DNA of 34,490 nucleotides, from the NCBI GenBank assembly GCA_022424955.1, contig JAKMGK010000024.1, positions 1-34,490 of the forward strand, written 5' to 3'. Below the pieces are notes generated by a model. The model saw only the letters and a program-made list of their open reading frames with translations. It was not told where the DNA came from and ran no database searches. Positions 1 to 8,837 of this stretch are shown in pieces. The position numbers and the translations under genes were made by a program. How positions within the stretch are numbered: position 1 is the stretch's first letter; every line of letters begins with the position of its first letter. Source of the stretch: Flavobacteriaceae bacterium. GTDB lineage: Bacteria; Bacteroidota; Bacteroidia; Flavobacteriales; Flavobacteriaceae.

Positions 1-19
1 TATCTTTTCTAATTATATT

Positions 20-1384
20 TTAATAATGAAAACGCTCGCTCTCGCCCATATAAGGATCTCCTTTGGCTAAAAGCGGTGCTTTCGTTAATGCTGTAAATAC
101 TGTATAAATAAATAATCCTAAGAAGAAGAAAAATCCTCCTACTTCTGGAATTCCTATAAACCATTGGTCTCCTACTGCAGAAGGCATAATCATATTAAAG
201 ACATCTAAGTAGTGCCCTAAAATGATCACTATTCCTGCCATAATAATGAAGTAATTTGTTCGCTTGTAGTCACTATTCATTAAGATCAATAAAGGGAATA
301 AGAAATTCATCGCAATCATACCAAAGAAGGTAATGTTGTAATCCTCAATACGAGTAATAAAATAGGTTACTTCTTCTGGAATATTAGAATACCATATTAA
401 CATGAATTGAGAGAACCACAAATAGGTCCAGAATACACTCACCCCGAACATGAATTTCCCTAGATCATGAATATGAGAATCATTAACAAATTCTAAGTAT
501 CCTTTTGACATTAAGTAAATCGTGATTAAGGCAATCGCTGTAATCCCAGAGACAAACATACTGGCAAATACATACCATCCAAAGAGGGTACTAAACCAGT
601 GTGGGTCAATCGACATAATCCAGTCCCAAGACATAATTGATTCTGTCACGATAAAGAATACTAAAAATCCTGCCGATAAGCGAAAGTTTTTAACGTGATT
701 ACTATTATCTGATGCATTGTCTTGTGCCAAAGAAAATTTACGCGAGATAAAGCGATATAAAACCCATCCTGCTAAAAAGAAAACTGCTCTTCCTAAAAAG
801 AAAGGAACATTTAAAAAGGCTACTTTCCCAGCAATTAATTTATCATGTGCCACTACTTCTGGATCCATCCAGATAAATAAGTGATTCATGTGGAATCCTG
901 ACATAGTAAGAATAGCGATTACAATAATTCCACCTGGCAATAAATAGGCGGTGATTCCTTCCATTACTCTGTAAAGGACAGGAGACCATCCAGCTTGAGC
1001 TGCTCGTTGTATAGCATAGAATGCAAGGGTTCCTAATGCGATCATAAAGAAAAAGAACGCTGCTACATAGAGTGCTGCCCATGGTTTATTTTGCAACTGG
1101 TGGAAAAGGTGTTCGTCATGTGAAACGTCATGATCTTCTTCATGCGCCACTTCACCATATCCTTCTTCTTGATGTGTGTCGTGTGCAGTTTCTGCATGAA
1201 CTGGCGCTGCGTGGTCTGAAGACTGCTCTTCTCCATGTCCTGCTCCATGGTGTTCTGTCGCTACCATGGCTTTGGCTTCTTCCACTGTTTTAGGAGCGCT
1301 AAGGAAACCATACACCAGTCCGGCCAATCCTATCGCCATAAAGGCAAAGGCTAAATTTCTGAGTTTATTTGAAAACGTATACAT
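20..1384 (-). CDS. actF: Alternative complex III subunit ActF (NrfD-like quinol-binding membrane subunit 2)
   Basis: A 454-residue polytopic membrane protein, last gene of the act operon. ActF is the smaller of the two NrfD-like subunits of alternative complex III, which oxidises menaquinol and passes electrons to the cytochrome subunits. One membrane segment (about residues 10-28) is followed by a His/Glu/Asp-rich hydrophilic stretch (about 44-99) and then about nine more hydrophobic helices. The family call rests on overall helix pattern, length and position directly after actE. The 13-base gap to actE indicates co-transcription. The His-rich stretch is low in complexity and may be a flexible or metal-binding insert; its function is unknown. 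The stop lies 20 bases from the left window edge, so any downstream oxidase genes are out of view. Confidence 0.93.
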   Translation of the reverse strand: MYTFSNKLRNLAFAFMAIGLAGLVYGFLSAPKTVEEAKAMVATEHHGAGHGEEQSSDHAAPVHAETAHDTHQEEGYGEVAHEEDHDVSHDEHLFHQLQNKPWAALYVAAFFFFMIALGTLAFYAIQRAAQAGWSPVLYRVMEGITAYLLPGGIIVIAILTMSGFHMNHLFIWMDPEVVAHDKLIAGKVAFLNVPFFLGRAVFFLAGWVLYRFISRKFSLAQDNASDNSNHVKNFRLSAGFLVFFIVTESIMSWDWIMSIDPHWFSTLFGWYVFASMFVSGITAIALITIYLMSKGYLEFVNDSHIHDLGKFMFGVSVFWTYLWFSQFMLIWYSNIPEEVTYFITRIEDYNITFFGMIAMNFLFPLLILMNSDYKRTNYFIIMAGIVIILGHYLDVFNMIMPSAVGDQWFIGIPEVGGFFFFLGLFIYTVFTALTKAPLLAKGDPYMGESERFHY

Positions 1385-1397
1385 AGACCTTTTAATA

Positions 1398-1949
1398 TTA
1401 TTTAAGCAAGGCGCTTCTTAATTCCATTACATGCTGGGCAATTTGCCAGCGCTCTGTTGCATTTACTTGACCGGCATGAGACCCCATAGCGTTTTTACCA
1501 TACATTAGTACGTGGTAAATACTTCCTTCTGTTATCTCACGATCAGCATAACTAGGGACCCCTAGAAACTTTTCGCGGGTCATTAAAATTCCTTGACCAT
1601 CTCCTTTTTTTCCATGGCAAACAGCACAGTAGAGACCATAAAGTTCTTTTCCTTCGGCTAAATGTGCTTCTGTTTGTGCGAGAGGGGATTGCAATTCGAC
1701 TTTAGCCATCTCATATCCGTCATTAGTGTCAGGATATTCATAAGGCTGCCATCCGCGAGCAATTGAACCTTCTGCTGGAAGTTGGGCTTCAATCCCATTA
1801 GCAAAAGCATCAGAATCAGCATAGGCTTCATAGCCTACTGGTTCATACATGTTAGGAAAATATTGGTAATTCGGTTTAGACGGATCTTGGCATGACCCTA
1901 GTCCTAAGGCCACAACGATACTAAATGAAAGGCTAATTAACTTCTTCAT
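1398..1949 (-). CDS. actE: Alternative complex III subunit ActE (monoheme cytochrome c lipoprotein)
   Basis: A 183-residue periplasmic cytochrome c. The N-terminus is a lipoprotein signal ending in LGSC, so Cys20 is the likely lipidated residue. One heme motif, CAVCH, lies at residues 108-112, and the probable axial methionine is Met155 in the segment GKNAMGSHAG. In alternative complex III this subunit accepts electrons from the ActA hemes and passes them towards cytochrome c or a terminal oxidase. The ATG shares one base with the actD stop (TAATG), which indicates translational coupling. Confidence 0.94.
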   Translation of the reverse strand: MKKLISLSFSIVVALGLGSCQDPSKPNYQYFPNMYEPVGYEAYADSDAFANGIEAQLPAEGSIARGWQPYEYPDTNDGYEMAKVELQSPLAQTEAHLAEGKELYGLYCAVCHGKKGDGQGILMTREKFLGVPSYADREITEGSIYHVLMYGKNAMGSHAGQVNATERWQIAQHVMELRSALLK

Positions 1950-2479
1950 TATTCTTCCGTGTTTTCTGGTACAGTAATTTCTACAGCACCCGTTTCTTTC
2001 AATAAGGTGGTTAACTCCTTTTCGTTATCCTTTAATTCTATTTCCATTAAAAACATATCATCTGTAGTTAACGGGTTAGGGTTTTCGGCTTCTTTAAACG
2101 GCCATAAACGGCTACGCAAATAAAAGGTAATTACCATAAGGTGAGCCGCAAAGAAAACAGTCATTTCAAACATTACTGGAACAAATGCTGGCATGTTTTC
2201 TAAAAAGCTAAAACTAGGTTTTCCTCCAATGTTCTGCGGCCAATCTTCAATCATAATAAAGTTGATCATGGCAACGGCAACACCAAATCCAATACAACCA
2301 TAAATAAAGGCCATAATCGCGATTCTTGTCTCTTCTAAGCCCATGGCTTTATCTAGACCGTGAACAGGAAAAGGGGTATATATTTCTTCGATGTGGTGCT
2401 TTTTTGCACGTACTTCTTTGACTGCGCTTAATAGCGTGTCATCGTCATCGTATAATGCGTGAATTACTTGATTACTCAT
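1949..2479 (-). CDS. actD: Alternative complex III subunit ActD (DUF3341)
   Basis: A 176-residue protein of the DUF3341 family. A soluble N-terminal part (about residues 1-50) precedes two transmembrane helices (about 52-74 and 101-122), and the C-terminal tail is acidic. ActD packs against the membrane subunits of alternative complex III and carries no cofactor motif here. Its start overlaps the actC stop by eight bases and its stop overlaps the actE start by one base, as expected for fixed-stoichiometry subunits made from one message. Its exact role within the complex is not established. Confidence 0.93.
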   Translation of the reverse strand: MSNQVIHALYDDDDTLLSAVKEVRAKKHHIEEIYTPFPVHGLDKAMGLEETRIAIMAFIYGCIGFGVAVAMINFIMIEDWPQNIGGKPSFSFLENMPAFVPVMFEMTVFFAAHLMVITFYLRSRLWPFKEAENPNPLTTDDMFLMEIELKDNEKELTTLLKETGAVEITVPENTEE

Positions 2480-3860
2480 TTCCGTCTCTTAATTTTTTGT
2501 ACTTCTCTCCTGAAGATTTTAATATCGTTTTCACCTCTGCTTGCGCAATCACTGGGAAAGTTCTTGCATACAATAAGAAGAGAACAAAGAAGAAGCCTAT
2601 TGTTCCAATAAAGATTCCAATGTCAACAAAGGTGGGCGAGAACATCGTCCATGAAGATGGAAGATAATCACGGTGTAAAGAGGTAACGATAATCACAAAA
2701 CGCTCAAACCACATTCCTATGTTTACTACAATCGAAATAATGAAAGAGAACATAATACTTGTTCTCAATTTTTTAAACCACATGAACTGTGGTGAAAATA
2801 CGTTACAACTCATCATTGCCCAATAGGCCCACCAGTAGGGTCCAGTCGCACGGTTTAAGAAGGCGTATTGTTCGTATTCAACTCCAGAGTACCAAGCAAT
2901 GAATAGCTCTGTGATATAAGCAACTCCCACAATCGAACCAGTGATCATGATAACGATATTCATCAATTCGATGTGTTGTACCGTAATATAATCTTCTAAA
3001 TGCGATACTTTACGCATAATAATTAAGAGGGTGTTTACCATGGCAAATCCAGAAAAGATCGCTCCAGCTACAAAATAAGGAGGGAAAATCGTGGTGTGCC
3101 ATCCTGGAATAACAGAAGTAGCAAAGTCAAATGATACAATGGTGTGTACAGAAAGTACTAATGGTGTGGCTAAACCGGCTAATACTAAAGAAACCTCTTC
3201 AAAACGTTGCCAGTCTTTTGCTCTTCCAGACCATCCAAAGCTTAGTAAAGCATAGATTTTCTTTTGGAAAGGGCGAACTGCGCGATCGCGTAGCATCGCA
3301 AAATCAGGTAAAAGACCCGTCCACCAGAAGACTAATGATACAGATAAATAAGTTGAGATGGCAAATACATCCCATAGTAAGGGAGAGTTAAAGTTAACCC
3401 ATAATGACCCAAAACCATTTGGTATAGGGAGTACCCAATAGGCTAACCATGGACGGCCCATGTGGATAATAGGGAATAAACCTGCCTGGATGACAGAGAA
3501 AATAGTCATCGCCTCTGCAGATCGGTTAATCGCCATACGCCATTTTTGACGGAACAGTAGCAGTACAGCAGAAATCAAGGTTCCGGCGTGACCAATACCT
3601 ACCCACCATACAAAGTTGGTAATATCCCATGCCCACCCAACAGTTTTGTTGAGTCCCCATGTTCCAATTCCAGTTGAAATGGTATAAATGATACATCCTA
3701 CTCCCCAAAGGAAAGCGGTTAATGCGATGCCAAATACTATCCACCACTGGCGGTTGGCAACTCCCTCTACTGGTGCGGCTACATCAATGGTAACGTCGTG
3801 GTATGACTTGTCTCCAGTAACTAAGGGTTTTCGAATCGGTGCTTCGTAATGCGAGGCCAT
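2472..3860 (-). CDS. actC: Alternative complex III subunit ActC (NrfD/PsrC-like quinol-binding subunit)
   Basis: A 462-residue integral membrane protein with about ten predicted helices, of the NrfD/PsrC polysulfide-reductase membrane subunit family. In alternative complex III, ActC sits under the iron-sulfur subunit ActB and forms the main quinol oxidation site. The soluble N-terminus (about residues 1-35) is followed by paired hydrophobic segments, and the C-terminal tail is basic. It starts 24 bases after actB and overlaps actD by eight bases. Length and gene order match the family; no anomaly was seen. Confidence 0.95.
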   Translation of the reverse strand: MASHYEAPIRKPLVTGDKSYHDVTIDVAAPVEGVANRQWWIVFGIALTAFLWGVGCIIYTISTGIGTWGLNKTVGWAWDITNFVWWVGIGHAGTLISAVLLLFRQKWRMAINRSAEAMTIFSVIQAGLFPIIHMGRPWLAYWVLPIPNGFGSLWVNFNSPLLWDVFAISTYLSVSLVFWWTGLLPDFAMLRDRAVRPFQKKIYALLSFGWSGRAKDWQRFEEVSLVLAGLATPLVLSVHTIVSFDFATSVIPGWHTTIFPPYFVAGAIFSGFAMVNTLLIIMRKVSHLEDYITVQHIELMNIVIMITGSIVGVAYITELFIAWYSGVEYEQYAFLNRATGPYWWAYWAMMSCNVFSPQFMWFKKLRTSIMFSFIISIVVNIGMWFERFVIIVTSLHRDYLPSSWTMFSPTFVDIGIFIGTIGFFFVLFLLYARTFPVIAQAEVKTILKSSGEKYKKLRDGNE

Positions 3861-3884
3861 ATGCGATTGCTTTATCTAGTTATA

Positions 3885-6800
3885 TTATACGTTTCTCACT
3901 TTGGTTTGGTACATCACGTTAGGTTTTGTCCCTACATGCTCCAATAAGTGATACATACGTTCATTTTCTTTTAATTCGGAAATCTTACTTTCCTTGTCAT
4001 TGATGTCACCAAAGGTCATTGCACCGTTGCTACATGCAGCAGAACAAGCCGTTTGGAATTCACCATCTTTTATTTCACGTCCATCTAATTTTGCATCGAG
4101 AATTGTTTTTTGTGTTTTTTGAATACACATAGAACATTTCTCCATTACTCCTCTTGAACGGACAACAACATCTGGATTTAATACCATGCGACCTAAGTCG
4201 TTATTCATGTGGTAATCAAACTCATCGTTCTTATTGTATAAGAACCAGTTAAAACGTCTTACTTTATAAGGACAGTTATTGGCACAGTAACGTGTTCCTA
4301 CACAGCGGTTATAGGCCATGTGATTTTGCCCTTGACGCCCGTGAGAAGATGCCGCTACTGGACAGACTGTTTCGCAAGGTGCGTGATTACAGTGCTGACA
4401 CATTACAGGCTGGAAAGTAACTTGTGGATTTTCTGAAGCTTGCTCCATACGTCCAAAAGTGGTCAATGAATCTCCTAGACCAGAAATATTCTCTTTGGTT
4501 TCATTATCCCCCTCAAAGGTTACGTCTGAAGAGTAATAACGGTCAATACGCAACCAGTGCATATCTCTTGATTTACGCACTTCTTCTTTCCCTACTACTG
4601 GGACATTATTTTCTGCATGACATGCAATAACACAGGCTCCACATCCCGTACAAGCATTTAGGTCAATTGACAAGTTAAAGTGGTGCCCAATCGAACGATC
4701 AAACGCTTGCCACATATCTACTCCTGGAGAAGTTACTTCTTGCTCCATGTGATTTTTAGACACAACAGGAATTGCATTCCAGTAGGACTTGTCTTTTGTA
4801 TTGAATACCTCTAGGGTTGTTTCTTTGACAATATCCCCACGACCCATTAAGGTATTGTGTAACTGTGTACACGCAAACTCGTGGAAACCGTCGGCTAGAC
4901 TTACACTAGCAGACTGAACATTTTTGGCATTGTTATAAAATGCAAAGGCATTCACCCCAACATTCATCTCGTCTTGTAATCCTTTTCGCTCACCATACCC
5001 CAGGGCAAGTCCTACAGATCCTTTTGCCTGTCCAGGCTGAATCACTACAGGAAGTGTAAGGGTTTTGTCTCCAACAGTTACTTTAGCATAACTTCCGTTA
5101 AGGGCCCCATTGGCTACATTGACGTTCTTTAAGCCTAAAGCAGCAGCGTCTGCCGCAGCAACTGTTAAGTAGTTGTCCCAAGTAATACGGGTAATTGGAT
5201 CAGGAAATTCTTGTAACCATGGGTTATTGGCTTGTTGACCATCCCCCATTCCAGTTTTAGTGTATAAAACTAATTCTAGGCCTTCTGTTTGCGCGCTTGC
5301 AAGACTTGCTACTGCAGCAGATAAATCTGTTGCATTGTAGTCGTTTTGGCTTGCGTTAGCAGCACTTAAATATCCATCGTGCAGAACGGTATTCCAAGAG
5401 GAATCTCCTAAAATAGTTTCTGCCCAGTTAGACTTAATCGAATCATAGTAGCTGGCCTCGCTACCAGTCCATTTTAATAAAGAATCTTGAAACTGTACGG
5501 TATCAAATAATGGGCGAATTGTAGGCTGAGCTAATGCGTAGTGTCCCGCTTTAAATTCGTAATCTCCCCATGATTCTAAATAGTGAGGCGTTGCTGCGAT
5601 ATATTGTGCGGCAACAGCAGTCTCGTCTTCTTTCATACTGAAAGCAACAGACAAGTCTAGCTTTTTCATCCCTTCAGCGAAAGCTTCACCTTCTGGCAGG
5701 CTGTATACCGGATTAATCCCTACAGTGATTAAACCTCCTAAAGTTCCAGCGATAACCGCATCGATAACAGGTTTTACTTCACCGCCGTTTTCTTGACGGA
5801 TAAGACGTGGGCTGTTAGCGTCCATCACCACACTACCTAAAGCATTATTAATGGCTAAAACGATGGCTTGTGCTCCATTGTCTTGAATTCCACTCACTAC
5901 AACAGCCTTGTCACCAGCTGCTTTTAGAGCGGCAACAGCAGCATCAACTTTTGCTTGATGCGCTTGACTTAAAGATCCACTTACAGTAGTTCCAGTGATC
6001 GCTCCATAAAGGTGCGCTAATATATTTTTTTGAGCAGAAGGGGTTACAGGCACTCTGTGATCTGCAGCGGCTCCACTCAAGGTCATGTTTGCTTCAAATT
6101 GGAAGTGTTTTGACATCTTAGCTTTCCCGTGGTCTTTTGAAGGAACACGTGTTTTAGAATAGCCTGAATCAAATCCGCCTCCTTGCCAGTCTCCTAAGAA
6201 ATCTGCACCAACAGATACAATGGCTTCCGCTTTGCTAAAGTCATAATCTGCTAATGCGCGAACACCATAAGCTTCTTGAAAAGCATCTACCGCGTCTGCA
6301 TAAGCGACTGTGTCAAAAGAAACGTGTTTTACGTTAGGGTACTTTGCTGTAAAATCAGCAATTAATTTTTCTGTTGTTGGACTTGCAAAAGTCTGGGTCA
6401 ATAGGACAACTTCTTTGTTTGTGGCGGCAAGCGCGTTAAGCTTTGCTCCTACTTGAAGGTGTAGATCTTCCCAGCTAATATCTGTTCCATTTCCCTTAGG
6501 TCCTTGTAAACGCTGTGTGTCATACATCGATAAAACCGAAGCGTTAACACGGGCATTTGCACCACCTAGAACAGGAGCGTCTGGATTATTTTCAACTTTA
6601 ATAGGGCGCCCTTCTCTGGTCTTGATCAATATACTCCCAAAATCAAATCCATCTGCAATTGCAGTAGCATAATAATTCGCTACTCCAGGACGAATTTGTT
6701 CTGGTTGCACTACATAAGGGACAGATTTAATCACTGGACCCTCACAGGCGGCTAATGAAGCTGCTGCTGTGCTAAATCCAACATACTTTAAAAAGTCGCG

Positions 6801-6956
6801 ACGTGAAGTACTACTCTCTTCTAAAGCTTCTTTATCCTCTAAAAATTCGTTTACTGGAATATACTCGGCAAATTCTTTTTGCTCAAGCTGATCAACCATA
6901 GGAGAATTCTCCTTGAGCTGTTCTGCATTTTTCCAATAGGTTTTATTTGCTGCCAT
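3885..6956 (-). CDS. actB: Alternative complex III subunit ActB (molybdopterin oxidoreductase-like iron-sulfur protein)
   Basis: A 1023-residue fusion of a molybdopterin-oxidoreductase-like domain (about residues 75-700) and a ferredoxin-like domain (about 750-1000). A twin-arginine motif SRRDFLK begins at residue 51, set back behind a 50-residue leader as in the family's TAT-variant signals, and AACEG (Cys71) follows the hydrophobic stretch. The first cluster ligands are Cys769, 772, 775 and 779. Further groups follow (CQHCNHAPCETVC, then CVGTRYCANNC, CSMC, and ACSAAC), consistent with several [4Fe-4S]/[3Fe-4S] centres. In characterised complexes the upper domain holds no molybdenum cofactor and the clusters carry electrons from ActC quinol to ActA. 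It starts 26 bases after actA. Confidence 0.96.
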   Translation of the reverse strand: MAANKTYWKNAEQLKENSPMVDQLEQKEFAEYIPVNEFLEDKEALEESSTSRRDFLKYVGFSTAAASLAACEGPVIKSVPYVVQPEQIRPGVANYYATAIADGFDFGSILIKTREGRPIKVENNPDAPVLGGANARVNASVLSMYDTQRLQGPKGNGTDISWEDLHLQVGAKLNALAATNKEVVLLTQTFASPTTEKLIADFTAKYPNVKHVSFDTVAYADAVDAFQEAYGVRALADYDFSKAEAIVSVGADFLGDWQGGGFDSGYSKTRVPSKDHGKAKMSKHFQFEANMTLSGAAADHRVPVTPSAQKNILAHLYGAITGTTVSGSLSQAHQAKVDAAVAALKAAGDKAVVVSGIQDNGAQAIVLAINNALGSVVMDANSPRLIRQENGGEVKPVIDAVIAGTLGGLITVGINPVYSLPEGEAFAEGMKKLDLSVAFSMKEDETAVAAQYIAATPHYLESWGDYEFKAGHYALAQPTIRPLFDTVQFQDSLLKWTGSEASYYDSIKSNWAETILGDSSWNTVLHDGYLSAANASQNDYNATDLSAAVASLASAQTEGLELVLYTKTGMGDGQQANNPWLQEFPDPITRITWDNYLTVAAADAAALGLKNVNVANGALNGSYAKVTVGDKTLTLPVVIQPGQAKGSVGLALGYGERKGLQDEMNVGVNAFAFYNNAKNVQSASVSLADGFHEFACTQLHNTLMGRGDIVKETTLEVFNTKDKSYWNAIPVVSKNHMEQEVTSPGVDMWQAFDRSIGHHFNLSIDLNACTGCGACVIACHAENNVPVVGKEEVRKSRDMHWLRIDRYYSSDVTFEGDNETKENISGLGDSLTTFGRMEQASENPQVTFQPVMCQHCNHAPCETVCPVAASSHGRQGQNHMAYNRCVGTRYCANNCPYKVRRFNWFLYNKNDEFDYHMNNDLGRMVLNPDVVVRSRGVMEKCSMCIQKTQKTILDAKLDGREIKDGEFQTACSAACSNGAMTFGDINDKESKISELKENERMYHLLEHVGTKPNVMYQTKVRNV

Positions 6957-6982
6957 AAGACATTCTTCTGTTTAAGCTCTTA

Positions 6983-8263
6983 TTAATAGTGACACTTACC
7001 ACACTCTAAGCCTCCCATTTGGGCTGCTGTGAGTTTTTCCACTCCGTATTTCTTCGAAAGTGCCTCGTGTATTTTAGTATAATACTCGTTATCTTTTACT
7101 TTCACATTTGTTTCTCTGTGACAGTTGATACACCACCCCATGGTTAAGGGAGAGTATTGATACATAATTTCCATCTCTTCAACTGGTCCGTGACAGGTTT
7201 GACACTCAATCTGTCCTACTTGCACGTGTTGTGCGTGGTTGAAGTAAACAAAGTCTGGTAAATTATGAATACGCACCCATTTTACTGGCTCTGTTTCACC
7301 AGTGTACTGCTGGTTTTCTTCATCCCAACCTACTGCAGCATATAATTTCTTGATTTCTTTGGTATAGAATTCTTTGGTATAACCATTCTCTAGATCTTCC
7401 TCGCCGTTGTATTCTGCAATATTTTTGTGACAGTTCATACAAACATTAAGAGAAGGAATACCTGAATGCTTTGAAACCCTTGCAGAAGAGTGACAGTATT
7501 TACACTCGATCTGGTTTGCTCCAGCGTGAATTTTATGAGAGTAATGGATGGGCTGTACCGGCATATAACCCTGGTCGACGCCTACTTGCATTAAGTACCC
7601 ATATGCAAAGTATGCACTTGATAGCAATAGGAATACTACAGAAAGTAATACCAAAAATTGGTTTTGTGCAAAGGCTTGCCACAATGGACGACGGGCAGGC
7701 TTTTCAACCACAGGGGCTAATTCCACTCCTTGCGCCGCGGCAATTTTCTGTAAGGTCTTGTTGACTAAAATCAACATGACTACTAGTATACCAAAAACTA
7801 GGGCCAGTGCTCCTAGAATAATATCGTTGGAAAAAGAATCTCCTGCCGGCGTTGAAGTTGCTGCTGCTACTGCAGGCACTGCAGGGGCTGGAGGAGTGTA
7901 ATCTGTATAGGCAATGATGTTATCTATATCTGCATTTGATAACTGCGGGAATGCATTCATCGCAGTTTTGTTGTATTCTTCCCAAATGGCCACAGCTTGA
8001 GCATCACCCTCTTTAATCATGGCTGCGCTATTTTTGATCCAGCTGTACAACCACTCTTTGTCATACTTCGCCGAAACCCCTTTTAAGGCTGGACCTACTG
8101 CTTTCTTATTTAGTTTGTGACAGGCTGCACAATTTGCATTGAACAATTTCTTTCCTGCGATTGGGTCGGCTTCCTGCGCACTAACAGTAAAGGCAAATGA
8201 TATAGCAATTACTATGAACAAATTCTTTACTCCTGCAACAGCTCCAAGGCTACTCTTCCTCAT
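6983..8263 (-). CDS. actA: Alternative complex III subunit ActA (multiheme cytochrome c with extra N-terminal heme domain)
   Basis: A 426-residue membrane-anchored multiheme cytochrome, first gene of the act operon. A signal peptide (about residues 1-29) leads into a class-I-like cytochrome c domain with CAACH at 45-49 and a likely axial Met102. A proline/alanine linker and two hydrophobic segments (about 147-167 and 202-225) follow. The core then has CKYCH (254-258), CMNCH (275-279), CQTCH (354-358), CINCH (378-382) and CGKCH (421-425), the last one residue from the C-terminus. The five C-terminal hemes are the usual ActA pentaheme core that receives electrons from ActB. The N-terminal heme makes six in all. 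Confidence 0.95.
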   Translation of the reverse strand: MRKSSLGAVAGVKNLFIVIAISFAFTVSAQEADPIAGKKLFNANCAACHKLNKKAVGPALKGVSAKYDKEWLYSWIKNSAAMIKEGDAQAVAIWEEYNKTAMNAFPQLSNADIDNIIAYTDYTPPAPAVPAVAAATSTPAGDSFSNDIILGALALVFGILVVMLILVNKTLQKIAAAQGVELAPVVEKPARRPLWQAFAQNQFLVLLSVVFLLLSSAYFAYGYLMQVGVDQGYMPVQPIHYSHKIHAGANQIECKYCHSSARVSKHSGIPSLNVCMNCHKNIAEYNGEEDLENGYTKEFYTKEIKKLYAAVGWDEENQQYTGETEPVKWVRIHNLPDFVYFNHAQHVQVGQIECQTCHGPVEEMEIMYQYSPLTMGWCINCHRETNVKVKDNEYYTKIHEALSKKYGVEKLTAAQMGGLECGKCHY

Positions 8264-8316
8264 GCGATAAATAAATATTAATGTAGATCATCAAATTGAT
8301 GCGCTAAAATCCACCA

Positions 8317-8347
8317 CAAAAGTAAGACATAGACCGCTCTCGGGAAA
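8317..8347 (-). promoter_or_regulatory. Candidate act operon promoter (Bacteroidota type)
   Basis: On the minus strand, TACTTTTG at 8317-8324 matches the Bacteroidota -7 consensus TAnnTTTG fully. TTTC at 8344-8347 is a one-mismatch -33 element with 19 bases between them. The predicted transcript would begin near 8310, giving a leader of roughly 45 bases before actA. A 13-bp palindrome (CATCAA-A-TTGATG, 8289-8301) lies in that leader; its role is unknown. Confidence 0.5.
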
Positions 8348-8447
8348 AGGTTCTTATTTGCATTTCTCTAATTTATAATCAGTCTAAATAATGTGTTAAT
8401 TCTGTTGAAGCATTTAAAGTAAAGGTGAAATTGTATTTCTTTGTAAA

Positions 8448-8837
8448 ATGAATCAGTATAGTATCTTAAAGACCATTACCACAGGAATTTTTGTTGCATT
8501 TAGTTCAACAATAAGTGGACAAGAGCAACCTTCAAAAATTGAAACCACACCAACGGTTAAAGCCCTTATCGAACGCAAAATCGAGGTTAACAAAGCTGTG
8601 TTTGAAAATCAATATTATGCCATTCAACTATACTATGGAAACAATACTGCGGCGAACAGAATCTTAAAAGAATTTAAGATCAATTTCCCCGAATGGGAGG
8701 CTGAATTGAGCTTTGAAACCCCTAACTACAAAGTACGTGTGGGGCGTTTTAAAGACCTTAACATTGCCAGTCAGAAACTAGAAGAAATCAGAAAGTATTA
8801 CCCTTCTGCTTTCTTACTTGAGCCTAATAATTTATAG
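8448..8837 (+). CDS. Small exported SPOR-domain protein
   Basis: A 129-residue protein with an N-terminal signal peptide (about residues 1-24, ending near ISGQ) and a C-terminal SPOR-like domain (about 57-125). The domain shows the typical pattern of a Y-x-I-Q-L-type first strand and a late segment YKVRVGRF followed by a helix and a final hydrophobic strand. SPOR domains bind peptidoglycan depleted of stem peptides, often at division sites, so this is probably a periplasmic cell-wall-associated protein. It is divergent from actA and convergent with infB, overlapping the infB stop by six bases. No partner can be inferred from the neighbours. Confidence 0.85.
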   Translation: MNQYSILKTITTGIFVAFSSTISGQEQPSKIETTPTVKALIERKIEVNKAVFENQYYAIQLYYGNNTAANRILKEFKINFPEWEAELSFETPNYKVRVGRFKDLNIASQKLEEIRKYYPSAFLLEPNNL

